Shown here: piece by piece, positions 11,224 to 21,689 of the stretch
How positions within the stretch are numbered: position 1 is the first letter of the stretch
Layout of the letters: every line of letters starts with the position of its first letter
Assembly: GCF_963082655.1 (NCBI RefSeq)
Contig: NC_081552.1
Location: 6,945,948 to 7,009,947, forward strand
Direction: 5' to 3'
DNA length: 64,000 bases
Origin: Stomoxys calcitrans
Taxonomy: Eukaryota > Arthropoda > Insecta > Diptera > Muscidae
Translations under genes and position numbers: made by a program
Notes under the pieces: model-generated
Database searches by the model: none
The model's input: only the letters and a program-made list of their open reading frames with translations
Told to the model about the DNA's origin: nothing

Positions 11224-12055
11224 AAACAAGTAAGAGCGTGCTAAGTTCGGCCGGACCGAAACCCTCCACCATGGATCGCATTTGTCGAGTTCTTTTCCCG
11301 GCATCTCTTCTTAGGCAAAACAGGATATAAGAAAAGATTTGCTCTGCTATTAGAGCGATATCAAGATATGGTCCGGTTTGGACCACAATTAAATTATATG
11401 TTGGAGACCTGTGTAAAATGTCAGCCAATTCGAATAAGAATTGCGCCCTTTGGGGGCTCAAGAAGTAAAATAGAGAGATCGATTTATATGGGAGCTGTAT
11501 CGGGCTATAGACCGATTCAGACCATAATAAACATGTATGTTGACGGTCATGAGAGAATCCGTCGTACAATATTTCAGGCAAATCGGATAATAATTGCGAC
11601 CTCTACAGGCTCAAGAAATCAAGATCCCAAATCGGTTTATATGACAGCTACATCAGGTTATGAACCGATTTGAACCATACTTGGCACAGTTGTTGGATAT
11701 CATAACAAAACACGTCGGGCCAAAATTCATTCAAATCGGATAAGAAATGCGCCCTCTAGAGGCTCAAGAAATCAATACCCAAGATCGGTTTATATGGCAG
11801 CTATATCAAAACATGGACCGATATGGCCCATTTACAATACCAACCGACCTACACTAATAAGAAGTATTTGTGCAAAATTTCAAGCGGCTAGCTTTACTCC
11901 TTCGGAAGTTAGCGTGCTTTCGACAGACAGACGGACGGACGGACGGACAGACGGACGGCCATGGCTAGATCGACATAAAATGTCACGACGATCAAGAATA
12001 TATATACTTTATGGGGTCTCAGACGAATATTTCGAGTGGTGGAGGGTATAAAAAG
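11224..12055 (-). mobile_element. DINE-like element, near complete
   Basis: Plus-strand order: 'aacaagtaagagcgtgctaag', GGCC-type hairpin, 'ccctccaccatgg', three to four ~152-bp units, 'gctttcgacagacagacgg' with a (GGAC)n block (11930-11960), 'aagaatatatatactttatgg', then 'tggtggagggtataaaaag'. It shares sequence closely with 13924-15100, 47125-48281 and, reversed, 32123-33006. Frames such as the one spelling GYRPIQTI are translations of the repeat and not genes. Confidence 0.75.
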
Positions 12056-12760
12056 AATATTGAATAAGAACTGTTGTGCCATTCAAGTTATAGTCCGATT
12101 CGGATCATATATGAATGCTGAACATTGTTGAAGTCATTGTGTAATATTTCAGTTCATTCGGATAAGAATTGCGCCTTGTAGGGGCTCAAGAAACAAAATC
12201 GGGATATCGGTTTATATTGGAGCTGTATCAAGTTATTGATCGATTCAGACCATATTAGACACGTATGGTGAAGGTCATGAGAGAAGCCGTTGTACAAAAT
12301 TTCTTCCAAATCGGATGGGAATTGCGCCCTCTAGAAGCTCAAGAAGTCAAGATCTCAGATTAGTTTATATGGCAGCTATATCAGTTTATATGCCGATTAG
12401 CGCCAAACTTAGCACAGTTATTGGAAGTCATAACAAAATACCTCATGTAAAATTCCAGCCAGATCGGTTTATAATGGCGAACTCTAGTGGCTCAACAAAT
12501 CAAGATTCAACATCGGTTTATATGGTATCTTTATCAGTTTATATACCGACTTGACATTCTAAGCACAATTACCGGATGTCATAACAAAACACTTCGTTCA
12601 AAATTTCAGCTAAATCGTATATAGTATAATAATTGCGCCAACTAGTTGCTCAAGAAGTCAAGATCGAAGTTCAGTTCTACTCCTTCAAAAGTTAGCGAGC
12701 TTTCGACAGACAGACGGACGGACGTACAGACGGTCGGACATGGCATGACTTTAGAAAAAT
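12056..12760 (-). mobile_element. DINE-like element, diverged partial copy
   Basis: It carries four diverged repeat units ('aatcggatgggaattgcgcc', 'gttattggaagtcataac') and a degenerate (GGAC)n block near 12714. It directly follows the previous copy and lacks clear outer ends. It is more diverged than its neighbour, which suggests an older insertion. Confidence 0.6.
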
Positions 12761-12840
12761 TTTCTCTGAAATATAGTCTTCAGAAAAAAATCATTAATAT
12801 TAATGAAAACTCTAGCACATTACGCAAAGCTGTAATTTAA

Positions 12841-13535
12841 AACAAGTCAGAGAGTGCTATGTTCGGACGGGCCGAATCATATATTCCCTCCACCATGGAT
12901 TGCATTTGTCAAGTTCTTTGCGCCGTATCGCTTTTTATATCAAGTTTTAGTCAGATTCGGGCCATAAGTGAATTGAGTGTCGAAGACCATAGCAGAAGTC
13001 ATTGGGTAATATTTCAGTCCATTCGAATAAGAATTGCGACTTGTAGGGGCTCAAGAAGCATAATCGGGAGATCGGTTTATATGGCAGCTGCATCAGGCAT
13101 TATACTCGGACCATAGTTGACACGTATGTTGAAAGTCATGGGAGAAGCCGTTGTACCGAATTTCAGCAAAATCGGATAAGAATTGCGCCCTCTAGAGGCT
13201 TAAGAAGCCAATATCAAAGAGTGGTATATAAGGCAGCTATATTAGGTTATGTACCGATTTGAACCATATTTACCGCAGTTGTTGGAAGCCATAACAAAAC
13301 ACTTCCTGCAAATTTTCAGCCAAATTGGATTAGAATTGCGCGCTCTAGTGGCTTAAGAAGTCAAGATCCAAGATCGGTTTATATGGAAGCTATATCAGGT
13401 TATACACCGATTTGAACCATACTTAGCACAGTTGTTGGAAGTAATACCACAACACTTCGTGCAAAATTTCAGCCAAATGGCATAAAAATTGCGCCCTTTA
13501 TATACTCAAGAAGTCAAGATATAAGATCGGTTTTT
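12841..13535 (-). mobile_element. DINE-like element, interrupted by mariner remnant
   Basis: It opens 'aacaagtcagagagtgctatgttcgg' and 'ccctccaccatgg', then has about four units of the ~152-bp repeat up to 'agatcggttt'. The expected (GTCC)n and TATACCC end is absent. The mariner remnant starts directly at the break. Confidence 0.65.
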
Positions 13536-13920
13536 GACGGTCAAATGTTCATGTAATATTGAATTTATGCTGGTCCCATTAATGCCTTAGGTTGTCTCAA
13601 TCGCAATATAAGTCACATTAAGATCTTGCAATATCAGTTGGCGCACAGCATCAATGGTTTTTGGAACAACAACTGATTTTGGACGACCTTGACGAAATTC
13701 GCCTTGGAGTGAACTACGACCTCGGTTGAATTCACCATACCATCGATAAACACTAGTCCTTGATGGAGTTCATCGAGTAAATCCACGTCGAAAGTTGTAA
13801 AAAATAATCACACGAAATTCTTCACGATTTAGTTCCATTTTTTGGCGATATGAATGTTTTAAGTTACTGTAAACAACACAAATAGCGCTGGTATGTCAAA
13901 ACGTTCTGAATACGTTTAAC
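13536..13920 (-). pseudogene. Mariner transposase N-terminal remnant
   Basis: The minus strand starts at an ATG (13838-13836) with MELNREEFRVIIFYNFRRG, followed by SVYRWYGEFNRGRSSL and PKTIDAVRQLILQD. This is the DNA-binding helix-turn-helix region of a mariner-family transposase (terminal-inverted-repeat binding, cut-and-paste). An in-frame TGA at 13772-13770 coincides with an apparent short deletion, a TAA lies at 13589-13587, and the catalytic DDE/D half is missing. It is a dead fragment and sits at the broken end of a DINE-like copy. Confidence 0.75.
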
Positions 13921-13923
13921 CTC

Positions 13924-15100
13924 AACAAGTAAAAGCGTGCTAAGTTCGGCCGGGCCGAATCTTATATACCCTCCACCATGGATCGCTTTTGTCGAGTTCT
14001 TTTCCCGGCATCTCTTCTTAGGCAAAAAAGGATATAAGAAAAGAGTTGCTCTGCTATTAAAACGATATCAAGATATGGTCCGGTTCGGACCACAATTAAA
14101 TTATATGATGGAGACCTGTGTAAAATTTCAGCCAATTCGTATAAGAATAGCGCCCATTGGGGCTCAAAAAGTAAAATAGAGAGAACGATTTATATGAGAT
14201 CTGTATCGGGCTATAGACCGATTCAGACCATAATAAACACGTTTGTTGATGGTCATGAGAGGATCCGTCGTACAAAATTTCAGGCATATCGGATAATAAT
14301 TGCGACCTCTAGGGGTCAAGAAGTCAAGATCCCAGATCGGTTTATATGGCAGCTATATCAGGTTATGGACCGATTTGAACCTTATTTGACACAGTTGTTG
14401 AAAGTAAAAATAAAATACGTCATGCAAAATTTCAGCCAAATCGGATAGGAATTGCGCCCTCTAGAAGCTCAAGAAGTCAATTCCCCAGATCTGTTTATAT
14501 GACAGCTATATCAGGTTATGAACCGATTTCATCCATACTTGGCACAGTTGTTGGATATCATAACAAAACACGTCGTGCGAAATTCCATTCCAATCGGATA
14601 AGAATTGCGCCCTCTAGAGGCTCAAGAAGTCAAGACCCAAGATCGATTTATATGGCAGCTATATCAGGTTATGAACCGATTTGAACTGTACTTGGCACAG
14701 TTGTTGGATATAATAACGAAACACGTCGTGCAAAATTTCATTCCAATCGGATAAGAATTGCGCACTCTAGAGGCTCAAGAAGTCAAGACCCAAGATCGGT
14801 TTATATGGCAGCTATATCAAAACATGGACCGATATGGCCCATTTACAATACCAACCGACCTACACTAATAAGAAGTATTTGTGCAAAATTTCAAGCGGCT
14901 AGCTTTACTCCTTTGGAAGTTAGCGTGCTTTCGACAGACAGACGGACGGACGGACGGACGGACATGGCTAGATCGACATAAAATGTCGCGACGATCAAGA
15001 ATATATATACTTTATGGGGTCTCAGACGAATATTTCGAGTAGTTACAAACAAAATGACGAAATTAGTGTACCCCCCATCTTATGGTGGAGGGTATAAAAA
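13924..15100 (-). mobile_element. DINE-like element, full-length reference copy
   Basis: The clearest copy in the window. The plus strand shows 'aacaagtaaaagcgtgctaag', the hairpin TTCGGCC-G-GGCCGAA, then TATACCCTCCACCAT. Units starting 'aaattt(c/a)a' near 14276, 14427, 14580 and 14732 give a period of ~152 bp. These are followed by 'gctttcgacagacagacgg', (GGAC)n, 'ttatggggtctcagacgaat', and ATGGTGGAGGGTATAAAAA. The 15-bp subterminal inverted repeats, hairpin, (GTCC)n core and tandem units match the DINE-1/Helentron architecture. No protein is encoded. Confidence 0.8.
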
Positions 15101-16217
15101 TGGCAAGCTTTACGATAGAGCTGTCAGTTTGCTGATTGCTACACAATGGTTGTCCAATCATGAAATATAAAAGGCAACCCTCGTAATTGTGTATAAAATT
15201 TCAGAAATCTTTCCCCTTCTGTCATATTGCTTAATTCTAGTTTCGCCTGCAACGAACGGGGACTATTTTGTATTTTTTGTAGTAACTTTCTATAGAGCAT
15301 TTAGTTGCCGATTATATATTTCATTCTTGTATATACATGCCAAATTTCAGACGTCTAGCTTCAAAATTTTCGAAGTGCAGATAGATCATTTAGTCTATAG
15401 CTGGCAAAATATCGTTGGCACTATCGATAGAGTTCAATTCTATAGGCAAAGTTCAATTTTTTGCAAAATTTAACAAAAATATGCGATCCGAAACTGAACG
15501 AATCCTATAAGATACATTGCGCCTATAGGGGGCCCAGTTTTCATCAGATAAGACAAAAAATTTGTACAACGATTTCTCTCATGTCTTCCAATTGACTTTA
15601 TTAAATTTGGTTTAATTCGATCTGTGCATTGATATTGCTTCTATATAAATCGATTTGTTGATTTTCACTTCTAAGTTTCGTTTGAAATACAGGTGTTGGG
15701 AAATTAACGATAGTATCGATGCTATCGAATGTTGCGATTATCGACACTTTAATTTAGTCAGCCATCAAATATTTCTTAGTTGTACGTACATGCCAAATTT
15801 CAGACCTCTTGCTCCATCTGTAAAGAAAGTACCAAAAGGTACCCATTTTGGTACCAAAATGTTCGAATTGCGGATAGATCATTTAGTCACCCATTACATA
15901 TTTCTTCGTTGTACGTACATGCCAAATTTTAGACCTCTTGTTCCATCTAAACGGAAAGTATGAAAAGGTATCAATCTTCGTACCAAAATATACGAATTTT
16001 TAATAGGTCATTTAGTCCCCAATCAAATATTTCATAGTTTTACCTACATGTCAGATTTCAGACTTCTAGATCAATCTGCACATGATTAGATCGACTTAAA
16101 ATGTCATGACGATCAAGAATATATATACTTTATGGGTCTTAGACGCATATTTCGAGGGGTTACAAACGGGATGACGAAATTAGTATACCCCCCAATCCTA
16201 TGGTGAAGGGTATAAAA
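15101..16217 (-). mobile_element. DINE-like element with GGTACC-type ~129-bp repeats
   Basis: The right-hand end is a standard DINE-like terminus ('aagaatatatatactttatggg', 'cctatggtgaagggtataaaaag'). The interior differs from other subfamilies. 'catgccaaattt(c/t)agac' recurs near 15789, 15918 and 16047 (129-bp period), with 'ttttggtaccaaaa' between. An upstream part (15480-15760) contains 'acgatagtatcgatgctatcg', which is also seen at 48626-48650. It has no clear left end. Confidence 0.6.
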
Positions 16218-18312
16218 AGACCTTCCAAAAACAGCAATTAGAATTTTAACACACCCTGTAATATAGTTTGCAGTATTTTGAAGTTCAGAACTATCAGAAG
16301 TTGAAGTAAAGCTTTGTTATGCTGACTACAATTTTGGTCGCAGAGACACTGATGACGCCCCCAAATATGAGAAAGCTCTGAATAAATCCCATAACATTTA
16401 TTTAAAGTGAAAGGAGTTTGAATGGTATAGGCATGAAAATGGTACAAGTTAGAATATAACAGAGACACAGAATAATCGCAAAAGTGTTGAATAATTGAAA
16501 AAAAAAATCAGTTTCACGAGCAATTCCAAATGATTATGAAATTAAAGCCTTAAAAGAAACGATTTCACATAGAAACTGATTTTGCGGAAGCTGGTACACG
16601 TCAATAACACTTATGATGCTAAAGGTAGTAGATAGTTATCCGGGATATATATATGTCAGATCGTAAGTTTCATATGATGAAGTTAATTTAATAATTTTGG
16701 GACTTTTAGCAATGTTCGGATCTTTATACATTTTAAAACTCAAGGTAATGGTTTATTTAATGAAGTTAGTTTTAACTTTATGATGGATGTATTATGATCT
16801 TACTTTAAGGTAACTTGCTCAATATGTGTCAGTTAATAATGATCTATCAACGTTTTGTACAATATAATTGATCGATATAATCAAACAATCGAAAAACGTA
16901 CAACAAATATTAAAAAATTTCCCTACATTCCACACATTCCCTACATTCCTTTCCAAAAAAATCTTATAATATCATTTGATAGAGTCAAAGTAAAGAATGA
17001 CGTCAAGCGGTTATGTCAACACCCACCAAAACAATAGTTAAGGGCCCCAAAAAACACTTAAGACTAGTGTTAGGGGGCCACCTCAATAGTCTTTCTGTCC
17101 AAAAAAGGAACTATTCAGTTGTCTGACCATTTGGCGGTTAGTCAAACATAATTAATGATATTTTTTACTTTAAATTTATCGAAACACATAAAATTAGTGA
17201 ACGATTTGTGAAGATATCAATGATGATGATTGTCCATTCGTTTCTTTGGCCATTCTTATGGATGAGCAATCACCAAAGGTTCTTGTTTGGCTTTTTTCAT
17301 TTTAGAGCAAGCAATCAGAACAAAAAGACAAATGAAATGGTAACGCCTTGGACTATCGCACATTCCATGGTTGGCAGGCAGGCTAGACAGTCGAACAACC
17401 ATCTCTACAACGATGTAAGTCTTATGATTAATTGTCTCAACATGTTTATAGGAAAAGAAAGAAAGAAAGGCAAAAGTTGTTTTCCTCTTTTGTGGACAGG
17501 CAAAAGATAGCTAACAATGATGCAGTTGCATAGCGTCGCCGCTGTTAACAATTGCGTATTTTGTTAAAAGAAATGTGAGTCCATTTCGAAAAAAAAAATA
17601 AATAGACAAAAAACCACAGCCCAACAGAGATAACTTTATGGAGCGCCCGAGAATGCTAAAAAAGAATATCCAGCATAGAATACTACTATGCCGACATGCA
17701 ATAGAGTCAATTATTGTTGTTGTGTGTTCTGGAAAAGGTATGATGATGCAGTCTTGTCAATGTCCTGCTGTGCTATTATTTTTCTTTTTCCTCCTCTCTC
17801 TCTCTCACTCTCTACAGCTTTCGACGTCCTTTCCGCGCTTTGTTTACACGATATGTCGTTGTAATGTGAGCAGACAAATAGAGGATGGATGGCATGGTGA
17901 GGATGGATGGCTTCACTCTATGACTGACTGGACCTCACAGCTGCTGCTGTCTTTTGGTTACCTTGGTAATTCGCTTGTTTGGTTGTTGCCGCAGTATAAA
18001 TTGCTTTACGGCGTTTGGGTCATTAACGAAATTGAATATAGAGAGACACATTCTTTGGGTGGAAAGTTGCTGCTGGTTTTTTCCTCTACTCCAAAGTTAA
18101 AGCTCTTATTGTTCTTTTGATTTTTTATTTCCTTTGATTTGGTCGTTCTGCTTTGGTTTAGCGTCGTAATTTTTTTGAAGTGCATAACTAAAACTTCCAA
18201 CAAACTTCGAGCAATTGTTGCTACGCTTCATTCACGGACACTAAGCAAAATAAACTGAAAACATTTTCATTGCAAATTAAAAATTCTGCCCATGAATATA
18301 CCTTTATACATA
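16218..18312. other. Unique sequence, no supported gene
   Basis: About 2.1 kb without the repeat signatures. A CT-rich simple repeat lies at 17791-17813. An open stretch of 160 codons at 17638-18120 (plus) has a compositionally odd, Leu/Phe/Ser-rich product without recognisable domains, and I do not call it a gene. The region could be intronic. Confidence 0.45.
17791..17813. repeat. (CT)n simple repeat
   Basis: An imperfect CT dinucleotide run in otherwise unique sequence. Similar tracts occur at 28821 and 41749. Confidence 0.85.
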
Positions 18313-18905
18313 TTTTTATACCCTCCACCATAGGATGGGGGTGTACTAATTTCGTCATTCTGTTTGTAACTACTCGAAATATTCGTCTGAGACCCCATAA
18401 AGTATATATATTCTTGATCGTCGCGACATTTTATGTCGAACTAGCCATGTCCGTCAGTCTGTCCGTCCGTCCCTCCGTCGGTCTGTCTATCGAAAGCATG
18501 CTAACTTTCGAAGGAGTAAAGCTAGCCGCTTGAAATTTTGCACAAATACTTTTTATTAGTGTAGGTCGGTTGGTATTGTAAATGGTTCAAATCGGCCCAT
18601 AACCTGATATAGCTGTCATATAAACTGATCTTGGGTCTTGACTTCTTGAGCCTCTAGAGTGCGCAATTCTTATCCGATTTGAATGAAATTTTGCACGTAG
18701 TGTTTTGGTATCTCTTCCAACAACTTCGCTAAGTATGGTTCAAATCGGTCCATGTTTTGATATAGCTGCCATATCTTGAGCCTCTAGAGAGCGCAATTCT
18801 CATACGATTTGGAAGAAATTTTGTCAACATACGTGTCTAATATGGTCTGCATCGATCAATAGCTTGATACAGCTCCCATATAAACCGATCTCCCGATTTT
18901 GCTTT
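18313..18905 (+). mobile_element. DINE-like element, 5' part
   Basis: It opens 'tttttataccctccaccatagg', then 'aagtatatatattcttgatcg', a (GTCC)n block (18448-18488), 'cgaaagcatgctaactttcg', and two to three repeat units to 'aaaccgatctcccgattttg'. The matching 3' hairpin and tail are found at about 19385-19447, on the far side of a mariner remnant. The element therefore looks split by that insertion. Confidence 0.7.
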
Positions 18906-18914
18906 TTCTTTGCC

Positions 18915-19375
18915 AAATTGATTACGGTGTTCTACATACATAACAAATATTGAGAACAGTGTAGATCACGGTTTGATCTCTTTTCTATTTTTTGTATCTA
19001 TACTCCCAAAATGATCGTGCATACTTAAACGAGCCCACGTACAAGAATATGGGTTAACGAACGGCCAGTAATTTTCAATCTTAAGTAATGGATGGGCAGC
19101 TGCGACCGCCGATGGCTGCTCTCCAATCTTTTTCATCGAGCTGTCGCCAAAGAAAATGCGACATGCTATCGGGAAAATATTTTGGATGCTGCACCGTTAC
19201 TTAAAGCACGTGTGAACCAAGGGTGCCTCAAAAATAATGTTTCGCCCTTCAATTCGATTGTTTGTAACAATTTGGTTTATCCTTTGTAATAAAAACCGAA
19301 TTTTGAATACATTTTTTTCAAGAATCCCGATTAATCCCTACCGTCAGTGTTGGGTTTCCCGATTTGGAGCTTTGG
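18915..19375 (+). pseudogene. Tc1/mariner-type transposase remnant
   Basis: The plus strand carries a decayed transposase segment in mixed frames: a 'VMDG..LRPPM' stretch near 19085, then CYRENILDAAPLLKARVNQG (19168-19227) and LKNNVSPF. The pattern YRENIL...W..NNVP is characteristic of the region between the catalytic acidic residues of some mariner/maT-like transposases. Frameshifts and stops show it is inactive. The catalytic aspartates are not recoverable here. Subfamily is uncertain. Confidence 0.5.
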
Positions 19376-19379
19376 GAAC

Positions 19380-19450
19380 ACGGCAAGCTTAGGTGGGGGA
19401 ATACAAGATTCGGCGAGGCCGAATTTAGAACGCTTTTTCTTGTTTTATTT
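19380..19450 (+). repeat. DINE-like 3' end fragment
   Basis: 'ggtgggggaatacaagattcgg', 'cgaggccgaatttagaacgc' and 'tttttcttgtttt' form the hairpin and tail of a DINE-like element. It is probably the missing 3' end of the copy that begins at 18313. Confidence 0.6.
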
Positions 19451-19457
19451 TTTTATA

Positions 19458-20064
19458 AAGGGTGATTTTTTTGAGGTTAGGATTTTCATGCATTAGTATT
19501 TGACAGATCACGTGGGATTTCAGACATGGTGTCAAAGAGAAAGATGCTCAGTATGCTTTGACATTTCATCATGAATAGACTTACTAACGAGCAACGCTTG
19601 CAAATCATTGAATTTTATTACCAAAATCAGTGTTCGGTTCGAAATGTGTTCATTCACCGTAACGTTGCGTCCAACAGCATCTTTGAAAAAATACGGTCCA
19701 ATGATTCCACCAGCGTACAAACCACACCAAACAGTGCATTTTTCGGGATGCATGGGCAGTTCTTGAACGGCTTCTGGTTGCTCTTCACTCCAAATGCGGC
19801 AATTTTGCTTATTTACGTAGCCATTCAACCAGAAATGAGCCTCATCGCTGAACAAAATTTGTCAAAATTTGAACACATTTCGAACCGAACACTGATTTTG
19901 GTAATAAAATTCAATGATTTGCAAGCGTTGCTCGTTAGTAAGTCTATTCATGATGAAATGTCAAAGCATACTGAGCATCTTTCTCTTTGACACCATGTCT
20001 GAAATCCCACGTGATCTGTCAAATACTAATGCATGAAAATCCTAACCTCAAAAAAATCACCCTT
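19458..20064 (-). mobile_element. Foldback mariner derivative, copy 1
   Basis: A 607-bp element flanked by TA dinucleotides (19456-19457 and 20065-20066). The arms 19458-19651 and 19871-20064 are reverse complements over about 194 bp with no mismatch that I could find. Each arm starts AAGGGTGATTTTTTTGAGG and contains the transposase start codon and about 27 codons (NRLTNEQRLQIIEFYYQNQ). The 219-bp core, in minus orientation, encodes the DEAHFWLNGYVNKQNCRIW region and VWCGLYAGGIIGPYFF. It is an internally deleted, non-autonomous Tc1/mariner-type element. Strand is that of the core. Confidence 0.8.
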
Positions 20065-20066
20065 TA

Positions 20067-20666
20067 CTTACCACCATAAGATGGGGTATACTAATCTAGT
20101 CATTTCGTTTGTAACACCTCGAAATATTCGCCTAAGATACCATAAAGTATATATATTCTTGATCGTCTCGACATTCTGAGTCGATATATCCATGTCCCGA
20201 TTTGATTTCTTGAGACCCTGGAAGCCGCAATTTTTGTCCGATTTGGCTAAAATTGTGTACATAGTGTTCTGTTATGACTTCCAACAACTGTGCCAAGTAT
20301 GGTTCGAATTAGTTTGTAATCTGCCATAGCTCGCAAATAAACCAATCTCCCGACTTGATTTCTTGAGCCCCTGGAAGCCGCAATTTTTGCCCCATTTAGC
20401 TAAAATTTTGCATGTAGTGTTTTGTTATGACTTCTACCAACAGTGCCAAGTACTGTCAAAACCAATCTACAATCTGATATATATAGCTCCCATGTAGACC
20501 GGTCTTTCGGCCATCCTTTCTCGGTTCCTAGAAGCTTTAATTCTTGCTGTTTTACAATAAAATTATGACCCACATCAACATTTATTTTGTATAAATTTTT
20601 AGCAGAATCCATGGTGGTGGGTTCCCAAGATTCGTCCCGGCTGAACTTATTAGTTTTTTACTTGTT
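20067..20666 (+). mobile_element. DINE-like element, internally deleted
   Basis: The 5' block 'taccaccataagatgggg', 'tcgtttgtaacacctcgaaa' and 'aagtatatatattcttgatcg' passes straight into repeat units without the (GTCC)n block ('catgtcc' then 'cgatttgatttcttgag'). It ends 'ggtgggttcccaagattcg', 'ctgaactta' and 'ttacttgttttt'. It belongs to the 'ggaagccgcaatttttg' subfamily. Confidence 0.65.
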
Positions 20667-20771
20667 TTTTATTATACCCACCACCATAAAATAGGGGTGC
20701 ACTAATCTAGTCATTCCGTTTGTAACGCCTCGAAATATTCGTCTCAGACCCCATCTTCTTTTTAAAAATAA

Positions 20772-20945
20772 CTAGCTGACTCCCTGACTTTATATGGGAC
20801 AAAAGTTTCCTTCGAATATTTATTTTCGACAATTAAAGATTTTTTAGTGAAATACCATGCTACGAAAATAATATATCGCTTGACTAACAGTTTAACAATG
20901 TAAGTGTATTTATCAGAATCCCATATGATCTTTATTGGTCTACGG
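20772..20945 (-). mobile_element. Helitron-type 3' end fragment
   Basis: Read on the minus strand it matches the last ~170 bp of the element ending at 3413: 'atcatatgggattc', 'cgtagcatggtatttcac', 'taaagatctttaattgtcg'-like words, ending GTCAGCTAG with T following. The GC-rich pre-terminal segment is missing. It lies inside a DINE-like element. Confidence 0.6.
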
Positions 20946-21258
20946 TACGGTCTATAACCTGATATAGCTTAGCTATAAACCAGTCTCCCGATTTGAGATT
21001 GGCAAGTATGGACTAAATCGGTCTATAACCTGATATAGCTTCCATATAAACCAATCCCCGATTTGACTTCTTGAGTACTTACAAGCTGCAATTTTTTTCC
21101 GATTCGGCTAAAATTTGCATGCGGCGTACTGTTACGACTTCCAACAACTGTGCCAAATACGGTCCAAATCATTCTTTAACCTTATATAGCTGCCATATAA
21201 ACCGATTTCCCGATTTGACGTCATAAGCTCCTGGAAGACGCAATTTTTGTCCGATTTA

Positions 21259-21495
21259 TTGGGTTGCCCAAAAAGTAATTGCGGATTTTTCATATAGTCG
21301 GCGTTGACAAATTTTTTCATAGCTTGTGACTCTGTAATTGCATTCTTTCTTCTGTCAGTTATCAGCTGTTACTTTAAGCTTGCTTTAGAAAAAAAGTGTA
21401 AAAAAAGTATATTTGATAAAAGTTCATTCTAAGTTTTATTAAAAATGCATTTACTTTCTTTTAAAAAATCCGCAATTACTTTTTGGGCAACCCAA
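21259..21495. mobile_element. Mariner-type MITE, copy 1
   Basis: A 237-bp element with TA on both sides and terminal inverted repeats starting TTGGGTTGCCCAAAAAGTAA and continuing with TTGCGGATTTTT. There is no coding content. Interior words 'gttatcagctgttac' and 'gcttgctttagaaaaaaag' recur in copy 2 at 45767. The termini are mariner-like, so it probably depends on a mariner transposase elsewhere. Confidence 0.8.
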
Positions 21496-21689
21496 TAGAT
21501 AAAATTTTGCACATAGTGTTCTGTTATGACTTCAAACAACTATGCCAAGTACGGTACAAAAAAACCATAAAATTTAGCCCTTCAACAAAATTTATTTTGT
21601 ATAAAATTTTGGCGGACCATGGGTGTGGGTTCCCAAGATTCGGCCCGTCCGAACAAAGCACGCTTTTACTTGTTTCTGCTTGATTTTTT

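Larger units (their letters stand above)
20670..21675 (+). mobile_element. DINE-like element with two nested insertions
   Basis: It starts 'attatacccaccaccataaaa' and 'cattccgtttgtaacgcctcg', and resumes after a Helitron tail at about 20946 with 'ggtctataacctgatatagc'. It is interrupted again by a MITE at 21259-21495 and ends 'gggttcccaagattcggccc' and 'agcacgcttttacttgtt'. The repeat text on both sides of the MITE joins directly ('tgtccgattta' / 'gataaaattttgcacatag'). Confidence 0.65.

Noticed and set aside
11368..11673. Recurrent open frames spelling GYRPIQTI/SRSQDPRS peptides
   Set aside because: They appear wherever the ~152-bp DINE-like repeat occurs, in both orientations, with stops in most units. 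They are repeat by-products and not a protein family.
13930..15100. Possible CRISPR array because of regular repeats
   Set aside because: Units are ~152 bp with diverged copies and no repeat/spacer pattern. The sequence is eukaryotic and matches DINE-type architecture.
17638..18120. A 160-codon open frame on the plus strand
   Set aside because: The product is hydrophobic and compositionally uneven, partly translated from a CT repeat, without any recognisable domain or supporting signals.
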